A DNA stretch of 64,000 nucleotides from Hirudinaria manillensis. Taxonomy: Eukaryota; Annelida; Clitellata; Hirudinida; Hirudinidae. The position numbers and the translations under genes are program-made. This document shows, in pieces, positions 37,301 to 50,100 of the stretch; the first letter of the stretch is position 1, and every line of letters starts with the position of its first letter. The DNA lies in NCBI GenBank assembly GCA_034509925.1, contig CM067529.1, forward strand, positions 4,466,001-4,530,000, read 5' to 3'. Below the pieces are notes generated by a model. The model ran no database searches and was not told the origin of the DNA. It saw only the letters and a list, made by a program, of their open reading frames with translations.

Positions 37301-38266
37301 TTTATTTATTTATTATTGTATAAGTTACTATATAAATTATTTATTATTATTATTAATATTTTATAATTGTTATGAGTTATTCAAAATCTGAAATCGATGG
37401 ATTTTAAGATGGATACTTTTGGTCCATTGTTTGATGGCTCGATAGTGGGATGGACAAGTCTGGCATCTCTTGTTCGAGCAACTGCCATAAATGCTGGAAG
37501 AGCCATCAGAGAAACAAGAAATTTCTATCAGAAATTGTATCTTTTTCTTCTAACACAGAATGAACTTATGCACTTATTACATCACACCAGATGCTTTTAT
37601 TTGAATAATGTTTAGTAATTGTTTTGGTAACTTATGCTTAAATCTGACAAGTATGTCTCGATAAATTTGATTGGAATTTCATGAATTGAGTCAACATTAA
37701 GTTGATTTGGTGTTTATAGATTCCTATAGATTTTTAGCTATGAGGAGCGATACTCAACACTTTTGAAGATAGTCAGTACATATAAGAAACAGGAAACATT
37801 TGAGCAATTTCTTTGCTCTGCCATGATGCCAGGTAAATCACAAATCGTAATATACAACATGGATGTTTGCTTTTGGCTTATGTCCAAACACACATTTTTG
37901 ACCAATCACAAATCACAACCCAATAATGATAAATAAAAATCATTGTTCTGATATTTCTTATTGTTTCTTAATTTGAACTAATTTGTCTTGCAGGTATGAG
38001 AGACTTGGGTCCAATTCCCTATTTCAATTCAAAGACCAGAGACAGCAATGATCTGACATCAGCATCACCACACAAACCAGAAAGAAAAACCAGAGGTGAC
38101 ATTGCTTCAATCCAGAAGTCCTATGATTGGATTTTGTGATTGGTATGTATTTCATATTTAATTTAAATTAACTTTTGTTACAGTGGAAGCGAGTCCCAAC
38201 AAGAAAAGATCTGAGTTTGCTTTATCATTGAAAACTAAATCTGAGAAGAGAAGTCAGGATTTATGA
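26583..38266 (+). CDS. RalGAPA: Ral GTPase-activating protein, catalytic alpha subunit
   Basis: About 43 short exons encode roughly 1,680 aa. With its beta partner, RalGAP alpha stimulates GTP hydrolysis by RalA/RalB downstream of Akt. The N-terminus ([34 protein letters not shown]) and helical-repeat body ([41 protein letters not shown]) match the family. The C-terminal Rap/RalGAP domain (about 36290-37800) contains [25 protein letters not shown] and [11 protein letters not shown]...[11 protein letters not shown]. Its [15 protein letters not shown] holds the asparagine thumb (N of LGND) that inserts into the GTPase. A Ser-rich, GC-rich insert lies at 30531-30959. The stop is at 38264-38266. 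It is shorter than the roughly 2,000-aa human protein. A few exon ends, notably 37266 and 29744, are my best guess. Confidence 0.9.
30531..30959 (+). other. Ser-rich disordered insert exon of RalGAP alpha
   Basis: One exon of about 142 codons, rich in Ser, Glu and Asp ([40 protein letters not shown]). It is clearly richer in G+C than the flanking introns. It sits where RalGAP alpha carries its regulatory phosphorylated linker. Its base composition also leaves the minus strand open for 182 codons, which is a shadow and not a gene. Confidence 0.6.
32525..32684 (+). repeat. Tandem duplication of an exon end and splice donor in RalGAP alpha
   Basis: A unit of about 79 bases (32525-32603) is repeated with few changes at 32604-32684. 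The unit contains the last 33 coding bases of a RalGAP exon ([11 protein letters not shown]), its donor gtgatg and the first part of the intron. The first copy is the one joined to the exon body. The second copy lies in the intron with its own donor but no acceptor. Confidence 0.85.
33008..33050. repeat. (AAT)n microsatellite
   Basis: About 14 AAT units in a RalGAP alpha intron. Confidence 0.9.
33232..33309. repeat. Perfect 39-bp tandem duplication
   Basis: The unit beginning tgttagttgcttaagatatg occurs twice head to tail (33232-33270 and 33271-33309) without any difference I can see. It lies in a RalGAP alpha intron, so it is a recent event. Confidence 0.9.
34306..34353. repeat. (AAT)n microsatellite
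   Basis: About 16 AAT units in a RalGAP alpha intron. Confidence 0.9.
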
Positions 38267-38981
38267 AATTATTCCTGTTCTATCCACTTTTATCACCTGC
38301 ACTCATTTTTTTGCATTTCTGATTGCATTTTTTTAAATTTGAATTTTAAACTTTCTGAAAGATCTTGCAGACAGTGTCTAAACTTTTTTGACAAATTTTT
38401 TTATGAGAATATTCAGCTCAAATACATTCGTAAATGCCCTCTTCCTTTGTCATTCAGCTTCGTGCCAGAACTCGGTTGTATGTACAAAAAAAATGCACTG
38501 TCGTATCTTTACCTAACTAAATAAGTTGTTCCCTAGTCTTAAATTTTAAAGCCATTAAGGAATTAAGCAGAGACCATGAATACATGGAATACCAGACTGG
38601 ACTCAAGCTTATGATTACCAATTACGAAATATACACATGCCATTCCTGACCTTTCACAACTCAAATGTCGCTTAAGAGCTATTGTTAAAGGTGTCTTTGG
38701 GCATACCTGCCAAGATATGCCCAAAGCACTTTAGACCAAGCTCGGCAACAAACGTGGATGCTTCAAATCTGCTTTTTTCTTAGTTATTTAAAGAAATCAT
38801 AATAATAATAATAATTAACTCAGATTACATAGACATTGAATATATATGTGTGTGAAAATAGACCGAATTCATTTATGTCTGACAACACAAGTTTTTGGAG
38901 AATTTTTGAAAGCAATAAACCTGTAGCATTACATCATTTGAAAATGGGGAATCTGAACAGTGAGCTCTTGAACAACGAAAA
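38267..38981. other. Tail-to-tail intergenic region
   Basis: About 715 bases between the stops of RalGAP alpha and TRAPPC6, which should hold both 3' UTRs. A perfect hairpin at 38695-38726 is the only distinct structure. Confidence 0.5.
38695..38726. repeat. Inverted repeat, 11-bp perfect arms
   Basis: ctttgggcata at 38695-38705 and its exact complement at 38716-38726 are separated by 10 bases. It lies between the convergent RalGAP alpha and TRAPPC6 genes, so it could be transcribed from either side. Confidence 0.8.
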
Positions 38982-40424
38982 TCATCTTTGGATTTGAATT
39001 TGAAATTTACCTGTGATGAAAGCTTTGGATTTATAAACAAATTTGATAATCTTGGTAACAAACTCACAGCATGGCATCATGTTGATGTCAACTGTAACCA
39101 CTGAAGTTATTCCAAAGTTTGACAGGGCACCCCTAATGAGGCCGCACGGAAATGCCAAATACTGAACACAAAACAAGTTCTAATTTATTAGAAGTGAATT
39201 TAAATTTATTTACGATTTCTCAGAATGTAATCATGCAAATCTCATGAGTAGGAACTTAATCAATGCCTTCTAATTGATGAGAGATTACTAAAGATGTTTT
39301 ATTGGCAATGCAGTAATGCTTCTTACCTGTGGGGCACATTCTATGTATTGCTTATTATTTGACATTTGGGCCAGCAACTTAAAACGATTCTCTTGGAGGA
39401 CAAACATTCCCTAGAACATAGAACAAGTAGGCTGCTTGCTTTAAATTGATTTAATGATTTTTTTTACTTCATGCATACTTGGTGGTTGGTTCTCAAATTG
39501 TCAATTTGTTTCTTAAAGAGAGCAGACCAAAAGTCCTTGCAAACGAATTTCATTATGTCTAACTCATCTTTGAATCTCGGAAGATCTTTAGTTAATCTGC
39601 AAAGTTTTCTTAAGGTTATGAAATTAATTAATCATAAAATTGGCACTTTAATTATTATTATTATTATTATTATTATTATTGATGAAATCAATGAATCAGA
39701 AGCCTTTTGCCAAAGCAAGATTTGAACATTACATGACATTGAAAAAAGAAACAAGGCCTTGTGATAATAAGAATGTAAAACTAATGCCATGCAGGAAATC
39801 ATAATTTGCTTCTGAAAGCACAACATACAATCAAACTAAAACACCTTATAAAAGTGACCATAGAAGACTTAACCTTTCTACCACATTTTGCCCAACTCTG
39901 AAACCAAGAAGTTCCAATTTTGACAAACCTATCTTCTGGAGTAAATTAATAACAAGTTATGAAACAGTTAGTGATACAAAGTAGCTGGAGAAGTGATATG
40001 CAAGGGCCAACTCACAGGGGCAAGTTATTATTTCATGATATGCAGAATTAAGAGGTAGGTTAGGGCAAGGTGTACAAAGTTACTAAAGATGGTCACCAGT
40101 GAATTGACTTTTGCTTGTCACTTCTCAAACTTAATGTCACAGATACAGTTATTAATTATAGAATAATGTTCATATAAAACCATTTTATATGGCACTTGAA
40201 TCTCACTCTCGAATGTTAATCTGTAGCATATTCTATTAATTTATAATCGCAAAACAGTAACTGTCCATTTTATTGCATCTCAGGCTTTGCCAGGCAATTT
40301 ATCACTTTGTCCATTAATCTCTCAATTAAGCAAAACATGCCTTATCTTGGTCTGTACCGCTGGGATCATACATGACATTAACCATTTCCATGAGGACCAA
40401 GTCATAAAGAACTTCATCAGCCAT
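38982..40424 (-). CDS. TRAPPC6: TRAPP complex subunit 6 (TRAPPC6/Bet3 family)
   Basis: Six exons (40424-40341, 39935-39874, 39596-39479, 39410-39327, 39161-39068, 39010-38982) close exactly into 156 aa, the length of vertebrate TRAPPC6B. The subunit belongs to the Bet3-fold core of the TRAPP tethering complex and Rab exchange factor at the Golgi. Diagnostic stretches are [66 protein letters not shown] and the terminal [11 protein letters not shown]. The start ([15 protein letters not shown]) aligns with the usual N-terminus. The first intron uses a GC donor (AAG|gcatgt). Phase and alignment exclude the other possible donors in exon 1. The start lies about 1 kb from the divergent MASK start. 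Confidence 0.95.
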
Positions 40425-41433
40425 GTTTTCAAACAGTCAAAATTATGTTTGACAGCAGCACCAACACAAAAACACCTCGTGATATGCAAAAAGTTAATTC
40501 GATTCATATGTAGATTTTTGTCCTTAGACAATATCAAAAATGTTGATTAAAATGTTTTTGTATTATTTAACAAAAAATAAAAATTACAAACATATGGATG
40601 CATAAATTTGATTTTTCCAACGAGTTCAATTATAGTTTATTATATTAGTTCATTATTGTTACTATTATTTATTTTATTTGCTCTGGTAGAAAAAAATGAA
40701 AAATGGGTATCGAATCGCTACATTGACTTATGATGCAGCAAAATATTAAAGATAGGTAAATTCTGGAGAACAAATGGACATAAAAATGTTTATCTCCAAA
40801 TTTTTGAGCAAAAACATTTTAACTTGCGAGTTGTAGATATAAAATAATCATTGGATAATTGACGAGTTTATCTTTTTTTTAATCTTCCTAACTAAAACTT
40901 TTGCACAATATTTATGATATATTTACTAAACGGAATTTTTAAAAAATCTAATTTTTACTAAAATTATCTTAATTTTTGTTAAATAATGTCATTCGCAAAG
41001 AATCAAATAGCCAATACTGTTATGCAGACATACTCATTTCTCAGTCCTCTTTAAAATTTTGAAAAATCCGCTCATATATGAAGCGAATAGAAAAATCTGA
41101 GAGTTTATTTGTTGAAGAAGCAAAATAAAATACTTAAACATACAAAGTGCTTCTAGAAAATTACTGTCGCACGGCAAATAGACTCCATACGATCTTTTAT
41201 TTTAGGAAAAATAAAAACACAATTATTAAAATATTTTTTAAAATAATTTTAAAGAAATTTTAAACAAATTTTTATTAATAACATTGGAGATGTCGCTAGA
41301 AGAAAATTAAAAACCGTGACGTTTTCGTAATGGTGGTAGAGGTGGCTGTCTGGGAACGAGAAAGTTTGTCGTTGATGAGAAATTGATCGCTACTTGGATT
41401 ACTTTACAACCTGATCATTTGCATCTGATTTAA
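40425..41433. promoter_or_regulatory. Divergent intergenic region TRAPPC6 / MASK
   Basis: About 1 kb of AT-rich DNA between two head-to-head genes. It should contain both promoters and 5' UTRs. No coding sequence or clear core promoter element could be picked out. Confidence 0.4.
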
Positions 41434-44067
41434 ATGGAAAACGGTTTTAAAAGGATAAAAAAAATCGCTAAAAGAGTTCTTCCCCAAATCACCGATACCA
41501 GAATGTCTTCCACAAGTGCAAATGTAAGCTCTGTTACGACGACAATGGGAAATGATGCGCTGTCGGAGTTCGTAGTTTCGTCGGATATGAAACATTCTAC
41601 TGGGATCGAGGAAATACCGGCTGACGGCACAGATTTTGGTTGCCAGTTTTTTGATAGTGACGAAGACGATGAAGAATGCTCCGATGTAAGTCCGATCTAA
41701 GCGAAAGTTATGAAGTTATTGTTAACAATTACGATCTTGCCTTGATATGTGGGATATCATAGCTCTTTATGTGAATATTGGATACAAACGCATCCTACTA
41801 TCTGGTTACTCAAATGATTTTAATCTACCCTGTTGATTAATAACAATTTAACTTAATACTTGGAAATTTCTTTATTTATACCTATTTGTGTAAATTTGGA
41901 ACTTTCTAAACACTTAAAAATTTTGTTTAAACTGATATCAAATTGACGAAGGCTAAGTTTTCACTAGACATTGGTTTGTTATTTCTATTGACACATTGTA
42001 TTGAGGTAATTAGATATAAATTAGCTCAATAAGGATTCGTTTTGTTGAATTTTATAGCTTAATTTTTGAATTTCAGCTGGATCATTTCCAGGATTCAGAG
42101 AATGTCATGGAAGCATCTACATCATTTTTGTCATCTATGAAAGATTTAGAAGGGATTGATCCTGAGACCAGGGCACGTCTGCAAGTTTTATTTGAGGCAG
42201 CAGGTAAGAATAATTTTGTAATTCTAAGAAAATTGTGCATTAAAATTAGAAGAAGTTGTCTTGACTTTAATGAAATTTCAATGCTAAACATTTTACAAAT
42301 AAATTTTAGGTCTTGTTAAATCAAATCCGTCCGATGGAGGTCTTGTGGCTAATCAAAAACTAATAAGAAAACTTACATCATCAGTCAGTGAAGCCCTTGA
42401 TGAAGCTGCAAGTGCTTTAATAAAAATGAAAGAAGAACAAGCTCTAGAAAGGTGAGTTAACCTCATATTAACTAGACTTAGTTATTATATTTTATCAGAC
42501 TTGATTTGAAATATTGATAAATTGGTATATTTTAATTTAATACACTTTGGCAAAAAAAGGTTTGAATATAGTGACCCAATGTCTGTTGATGGTAACTCAT
42601 TTATATCTATAAGTTTATCATTGGGTTGGCTAGATAAATCTTACAAAAGGAAATTCAAAAGCAGTAGTTCAAAAACAATGATTTATTTGTCAATTATTGG
42701 TTTTAAGATCAGGGAAAGAAGTTTTTATTTAGTTTAAAAGTCTTATTTAACATCCAAGATAATGAATAATACATTTATTCCAAGGGATAACCTGGTACTT
42801 TTCAGATTTTAATTCAGCATAACCAATATGTAGTGGTCGACTGAGGAGTCAGGATGCAATAATTATTGTATAGAGGGATTTATTGTGTTGTATGGGAAGT
42901 ATTGGGATATTATCGTGTTTTGGACATCATGTGATATGACCGATTAGAATGGCTCTCTTTAACGTGCCGGATTGCAGGCGCAGTTCATTGGACGAATTAG
43001 TTCAGAAACAAAAAATTTAAGGGCGTGTTGAACTGCCTCATCATGCGACCATGAGTCATCTAGTTTGCAGTTATTTGTACTATGTTAAATTGTGTTAATA
43101 AGTTGATTAATTATTAATTTCTGCATTCCAAATACATTTGATGTGCTTACACAGTGATATGCAATAGATGTGACCAATAGTAAGTCTAGATACAACTGAA
43201 CAAACAAAATTAATAGTATATATGTACAAGCTATAGTAAAGTCTTTAATCATGGTTCTTTGTATATGTCTTAATGCAAAATGTTGAAAAATAAATAAACT
43301 GCATAAAGGATCAGGAACTATTAACTCATTTTTTTTATCTTTCCAAAGATGTCCTTATTTAGATCATTTGAATTTTTGGAATTGTGGTGTGTCTCAGTAA
43401 AACATTTGACCTCGACTTCATTTATAAACTTAATTTCTTTCTCTGTTTTTCCTGGTAATCAACTTTGTTTTAAAATAGATTTTACTATTTTTAATGCAAT
43501 CGTGCCCAATTTACTACATTGTGCTTTCTTTAACTTAATCAAATGTTCTAATGGTCATTAAACCATAGGTACTTTCATAATTCTATTTTCATGCTGAAGG
43601 AGTTTGAATTGTTTTAATAATAATATTTATCATATTTAAAAAAATAATAAGAGATTTGGTCATTGTTCTCATTTGAATTGAAAATGTTTGTTAAAAGCAA
43701 TTAATTATGGGTTATTAAAAATTAATTCTTAAGTTTCTTGAGTCTTTTGCATTTCTTGTGGAGTCCCCAAAGTTAACTAATCCATCCTGCCATTATACTC
43801 TTTATGATGTTTTAAGTGTCCCATTACCTCACATGCCTAATTTGTTTAATCAAACATTTCCTAGATTTTTAGATTTTTAATTATATTAAAGCAGCGAGAC
43901 TATAAATTTTAATTTCTAAATAATATAATTTACTAAAGCTTTTGATGCTGGTTTGAAAGATGATTCACCTTTAATGAAGCCTTAGAAGTAATTTTTGTAC
44001 TTATTAAATTAGGTATTGTAAAGAAGGTATTTTTCTTCAATTCATTGTTGTAAATATACTTTGATGC

Positions 44068-44101
<34 letters not shown>

Positions 44102-47100
44102 TGTTAGATTTCATATAATATATGAGTGAATGAGGACAGTTGCTGAGATTATTTTTAAGCAAATCTCATCATATTTTTTGTTTTCACATATTGCAATTAA
44201 TTGCTTAGAAATAATATACTGACATGCACTTTAATATCACTTATTATTATTATTATTATTATTAAAGTATTAGAAGAACAAATAAAGCTTTTCCAAAGAT
44301 GTTTTATTGAAATTAGTTGCTTATATGTTAATTAAGTTTAGTGTAACATCTCTTTTAGTCAGAGTTATAAGTACATTTTAATATATTAGGTAGTATTATT
44401 TTATTTTTTTTTGATTAATTATGACTCAATTCAGTATGTTATTATTTGCAGCCTGCTGCATTAATAGTAACACATGACAAATATAAGTAGGAACAAAGTC
44501 AGGCTAGATAATACATAATAAACTAGTGGTTCATGCAACTTTAGAATACTTGGGGCACTTTGATCAGGCATTATATGGCCTGTGATCTGTGCACGTGTAA
44601 TGCAATCTTGAATGAGTTGGCAAAAGACAATTTCTTTGTAGTTGAAATGCTATACATCTGATGTTCATGCATCTATTACATTTTCAGAGAAGAACCTGTT
44701 TTACTGAACCATCCAGATAAAAATACAGAGGCCGTCGCCCAGCAATTACTTAAACAACATGGATCTAGTCTTAGTAAAAATACAGAAGACGGAGAAAGTC
44801 TTTTATCTATGGCGGCCTCGTCGGGGTATTACGAACTATGCCAGGTAAGATGCATCTCGTGCGAAAGTACTTTTTTCATTCTCGTTTAGTTCTCCTCTTG
44901 ACCTTATGAATTTTCTACAGGTACTGTTGGCCACAAATGCTGATGTTGATGACAGGGGAGCAAAGGGTGATTGCACACCTTTGATGGAGGCTGCAGCTGG
45001 AGGGTTTGTGGATATCCTCCAGCTGCTCCTTCATAACAAAGCATGTATTAATGCTAAGTCCACTGCAGGTATGCAATTTTGCATGTTACAATTTCATAAC
45101 TCTTATGAAAAATGTCAAACATGCTAATGCATAAGCTGAAGTCACTATCATTTGAATCTTTGGATGTGTGTGCATTCATTTACTGATATTTATTGATCTT
45201 GACAAAAAAAATTACTATAAAACCACTTGCGTTTGATAATTAATTTCAGGTAACACGGCTCTACACTACGCAGCCTCGGGAGGTCACAAGAAGGCCGTAC
45301 AGATTTTAATAAACGCCGGAGCCCACGTGGAAGCGGCAAACGAAAACGGCCACACGCCGCTCATGGAGGCGGCCAGCGTCGGTCACGTGGGCGTCGCTAA
45401 GTTGCTGATAGAAAACGGAGCCGAAGTCAACACGCAGTCGAGAGAGTTCAAAGAGTCGGCTCTGACGCTCGCCTGCTACAAAGGTATCAAAGATGTCATT
45501 ATTGCAAACGAAGATGGAAACATCAACGATTCATTTGATATCGTTATTAATTAAAATGAAGGTCACACGGAAATGGTGCAATTCCTTCTGAATGCCGGGG
45601 CAGACCTCGAGCACAAGACCGATGAAATGCACACCGCACTCATGGAAGCTTGCATAGACGGCTTCGTAGAAGTTGCAAAACTGTTGATCGAGAGAGGAGC
45701 CGAAGTAGGTTTTTGGAAGATTTTAATGGTTTATTAACGCCCGATTCTTTGCTAAACACTCCAAACTCTTTCCTATCAGGTCAACATGATCCCTGAAAGT
45801 TATGAGTCGCCTTTGACTCTGGCAGCTTGCGGAGGTCACGTGGAGCTTGCTATTTTATTGATTTCAAAGGGTGCCATAGTAGATCAAAGAAATGACGAAG
45901 GCTACACCCCTTTGATGGAGGCTGCACGAGAGGGCCACGTGGAAGTGTCTGCACTTCTTTTGGAACACGGTAACGATTTTCAAACGAACCGGACCGAGTT
46001 TTGCATTGAGATTCTATTTATAAATTTAAACCAGGAGCGGACGTCAACGCCATCACTCAAGAGTCAAAAGAGACCGCATTGACTTTGGCTTGTTGCAGTG
46101 GGTTTCTGGAGATGGCAGATCTTCTGTTGAGGAAGGGAGCCGACCTGGAGCTCGGAGGACTGTCGCCTCTCGTAGAAGCCGCGCAAGAGGGCCATCTCTA
46201 TCTCGTCAAGTATCTCCTCAACATAGGTTCGTTACGATTTAAGGATCTCCATATACAATCCAAGTTATACAGATGGACATGAAAGTTACCATTTATTACC
46301 AGATTTATTATTATAATACTTTATTATTGTAATTTTTTTTCAAGGAGCCAACGTGAATGCGGTCAGTCAAAGAGGAGACACGGCTTTATCCTGCGCTTGC
46401 GGCAACGGACACACGAACGTCGCCGAGGTTTTATTGAAGACGGGAAGCAATTTGGTGCTCGTGCTTTTTGTAATTTCTCGTCGGAAAGTTTGAATGGTTT
46501 TAAAACGAGAATAATTTTGAATCATCAGGAACACGTCTCGAATAACGGAAGGACTCCACTTATGAAAGCTGCGAAGATGGGCCATCTGACCACAGTACAG
46601 TATCTCGTTAGGAGAGGTGAAGAGAATCGATTAATGCAGTTTTAGATGAGTGAAATTTTATACCTTGTTTATTTATTCCTTCTCTAGGAGCGGTGGTAAA
46701 CAAAGCTACGCCCGACAACGAATATACGGCATTGTCGTTGGCCTGCATGGGAGGCCATTTGAAAGTGGTGGAGTTTCTGTTACAGAGTGGAGCCAATGCA
46801 TCACATAAACTCAAGGTTAAACGAGAATTTCATGTCATTTCTTCTGATAAGTAGTATGAATTGTGTTTAATTCTGTACCTCTTGTGATGTCGACTTTGTT
46901 TCTTTGTTGGCTTTTGATATTTATTCGCGTATCTAATCATCGTTACGCTATTTGTATATTTTGAAGACGTGTCATCCTCGGAAGTGTGAAAAATTTAGAG
47001 TAATTTTTAAACTGTCAACTTGCAGGATGGTTCTACAATGCTGATAGAGGCAGCCAAGGGAGGCCACGTCCAGATCGTGAGTCTGCTTCTAGATTGGTCG

Positions 47101-50100
47101 GCAATGCTTTCGTCGAACCCCACTCTTTCAGAGAAATTAAAGGTAAGCTTCAATTAATGTAGACACTTCTCTCTATTTCTAATTTTCTATAACATATCTT
47201 ATTTTTTAATGAGAATTTTAAACCAAAACAATTTTATTTTTTGCAAATTTGAGATTTCAAATTATTTTTAAGACCGATCTATGGCGGATGTCTTCGAAAG
47301 AACAAGCCATCAAAAAGAATCAGTTCAAAAAGGCTTTGTTACAATATGAAAGCATGCCGAAGACTTTGGGTTGCGCAGACGGGGAAGAAGGAACTTATTG
47401 CCCGGAAAAATGCTGCACTCGAACTAACCATGCAAAGAGCTCGATCTATCATCAACAAAATATGGAGGCCATGAGATCTTTGATGGCAAAAATGGACGAA
47501 GACGGTGTTAAAATTCCTTCAAGTCCTAATAAGAAATGTTCTCCAGATTCAAAAGAGAATTACAAAAACAAGTTGATCCAAAAAGATCTCGAGATGAAGG
47601 AGAGCATTCGACACGAAGGCGACGGCTGCTCGGGTGGAATCGACAGTGCAGTGCACGACTTGAGCGGATCGTCTTCGGTGTCCTCGTCGTCTTCTTCTTC
47701 CTCGTCTTCTTCAGCATCCGAAGTGGAAAAGTTCGAAGATGCCTGCTTTTGCTGTTGCACTTCAAAAAAGTAATATTGGATCCGATGATAAATCGATGAT
47801 GACGTTATGATATCTATGCAACGACCGCTTCAATGAGAAACTGACGACGTAATCGCTTTTTTTATAGGCCGGAGGTCTCCATCGAGAGAGGCGAAAGTTT
47901 GGCCGGTACCGTCGAAAGCCGAAAGAGGGCCTGTTTGGATCACATCGATGAAGGTGATTCTGCCTTCAGTTTGAAAACAGAAACGAATGTCTTGTGTGGA
48001 AATGTTTCTGCACAAATTAATTTGTCTTCTGATCCATCCATTTGTGAGGCATCCCTTTCTAGCATTGTTCAGAACAGAATAATTGCCAAAGGTTATTTGG
48101 CTTATTTGTTATGCAAAGTCAAAATTTTGTATGTTATCATGAAATGATTTCAGCATTGCTTTGTTTTTATTCAGCAGCTTTAATTAAAATTATGTTGAGC
48201 GACTTGAAACCAGAAATAACTTCACAATTTATCGTTGAAAATAATTTCAGGTCATAGAAAGCTTCCCCAGCAGCCAAAAATTGCTGCATCCCAACAAAGA
48301 TGTCATCCCTCGAATATGCCACCTTGTCTGACCGAGACAGAAACAGGTTTTTAGCTTGAAAAATATTTTTCGAATTACTAATTCATCTTCCACAAACAAC
48401 ATAATCTTACTTTATTAGGTCTCATTAAACAAAAGCAAGTCTGTATTTCAGAAAGTTCCCCTTTGGTGGTATGTTGTCATTTATAATTTAAATTTCGCTT
48501 ATTAGTGTTCTCTTAACAAAATATGTAACGTTTGCAGTTTAACATAGACGTGTAAGAATTTGATTATTTCAGGGCGATGTTTTTAATCTGCCGAAACCTC
48601 AAAAAATTCTGGACAGGTGCATCGGCTCCCAGGAAAAAATCGCCGAGGCATTACTTAGGAATCAACAGCTCGACGCCCTAAAGTCCAAGAATCCCGACCC
48701 CTTGCATTTGAAACTCAGAAGTCAAGCATCCAAAACGGTAGAAAGAACCGTATGCAATCCATTAGGAAACAATTCTATCAAGGCCGTCGCATCCAAAGCT
48801 AAAAGTTCCAACTTAGAAAAAATTAGGTTGTCGAGTGGGAAGGTCGTAGGAAGCCAGAAAATAGTTCCGGTGCAGAAGGCCGTGGATACCAACACCTCCG
48901 TAGACAAAACGTTAAAAATTCCGCCCAGCAGAGATCATTCCGTATTTCCTGCGATCGAAGTCAACGCTCAGACGGAAGCGAATCACGACACCGCTCTGAC
49001 GTTGGCAAGTGCCGGCGGTCATTTCGAACTCGTGCAGCTGTTGCTGAGGAGAGGCGCCGACGTGGAACACAGAGACAAAAAGGGTTTCACGTCTCTCATT
49101 CTCGCCGCAGCTGCCGGCCACCTGCAAGCGGTAAACGTTCTCCTCGAGCACGGTTCCGACACAGAAGCCCAACTGGAACAAACGAAGGACACGGCACTGT
49201 CTCTGGCCTGTTCCGGGGGTCGGCAAGAAATAGCAGAGTCTTTGTTGAAACACGGGGCGAACAGAGAACATCGAAACGCGTCCGATTACACCCCTCTCTG
49301 TCTCGCCGCTTCAGCAGGGCACGTGAACGTGGTACGTCTGCTGCTCGTTCACGGGGCCGAAATCAATTCGAGGACGAGCAGTCGCCTCGGGATATCCCCG
49401 CTGATGCTGGCTTCGATGAACGGGCATGCCGCGGTCGTCGGTTTACTCCTCGACATGGGAGGCGACGTCAATGCACAAATCGAAACGAATAAGAATACTG
49501 CATTGACTTTGGCATGCTTCCAAGGAAAGCATGAAGTCGTGGCACTGTTGGCAGACAGGAAAGCTAACCTCGAGCATCGAGCCAAAAAGGGCTTGACGCC
49601 TCTGATGGAAGCCGCCAGCGGAGGTTTCGTCGAAGTCGGACGTGCATTACTCGACCGAGGAGCGGACGTCTCTGCATTGCACGGAAGTTCGACCAAGGAC
49701 ACCGCTCTCACCATTGCTGCCGACAAAGGTGAGTCACGGGTTTCATTTACGCTTCTTTCCGAATGCTACGAAATTCAGAACAATATGCGATTTGAATGCA
49801 GGTCATTATCGATTCGTGGAGTTATTGCTATCGAAAGGAGCTCCGGTCGATTCCAAAAACAAGAAGGGCCATACGGCTCTTTGGCTGGCCTGCAATGGCG
49901 GTCACTTGGAAGTCATTCAACTCCTCGTTAAGCACAAGGCCGATCCAGATTCTTGCGACGTTCGTCGTACATCTTGCTTGATGGCTGCGTTCAAGAGAGG
50001 TCATGTAAAAGTCGTAAAATGGCTCGTCAGGCACGTAAATCAACTCCCGTCCGACCAAGAGAGTGCGAGGTGCCTCTCGCAGATAGGCGAAGACAAAGAC

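Noticed and set aside
47340-47475. Alternative open frame with helical composition inside a MASK exon
   Set aside because: Only about 40 codons; the main frame is open through the whole exon and keeps phase with both neighbours.
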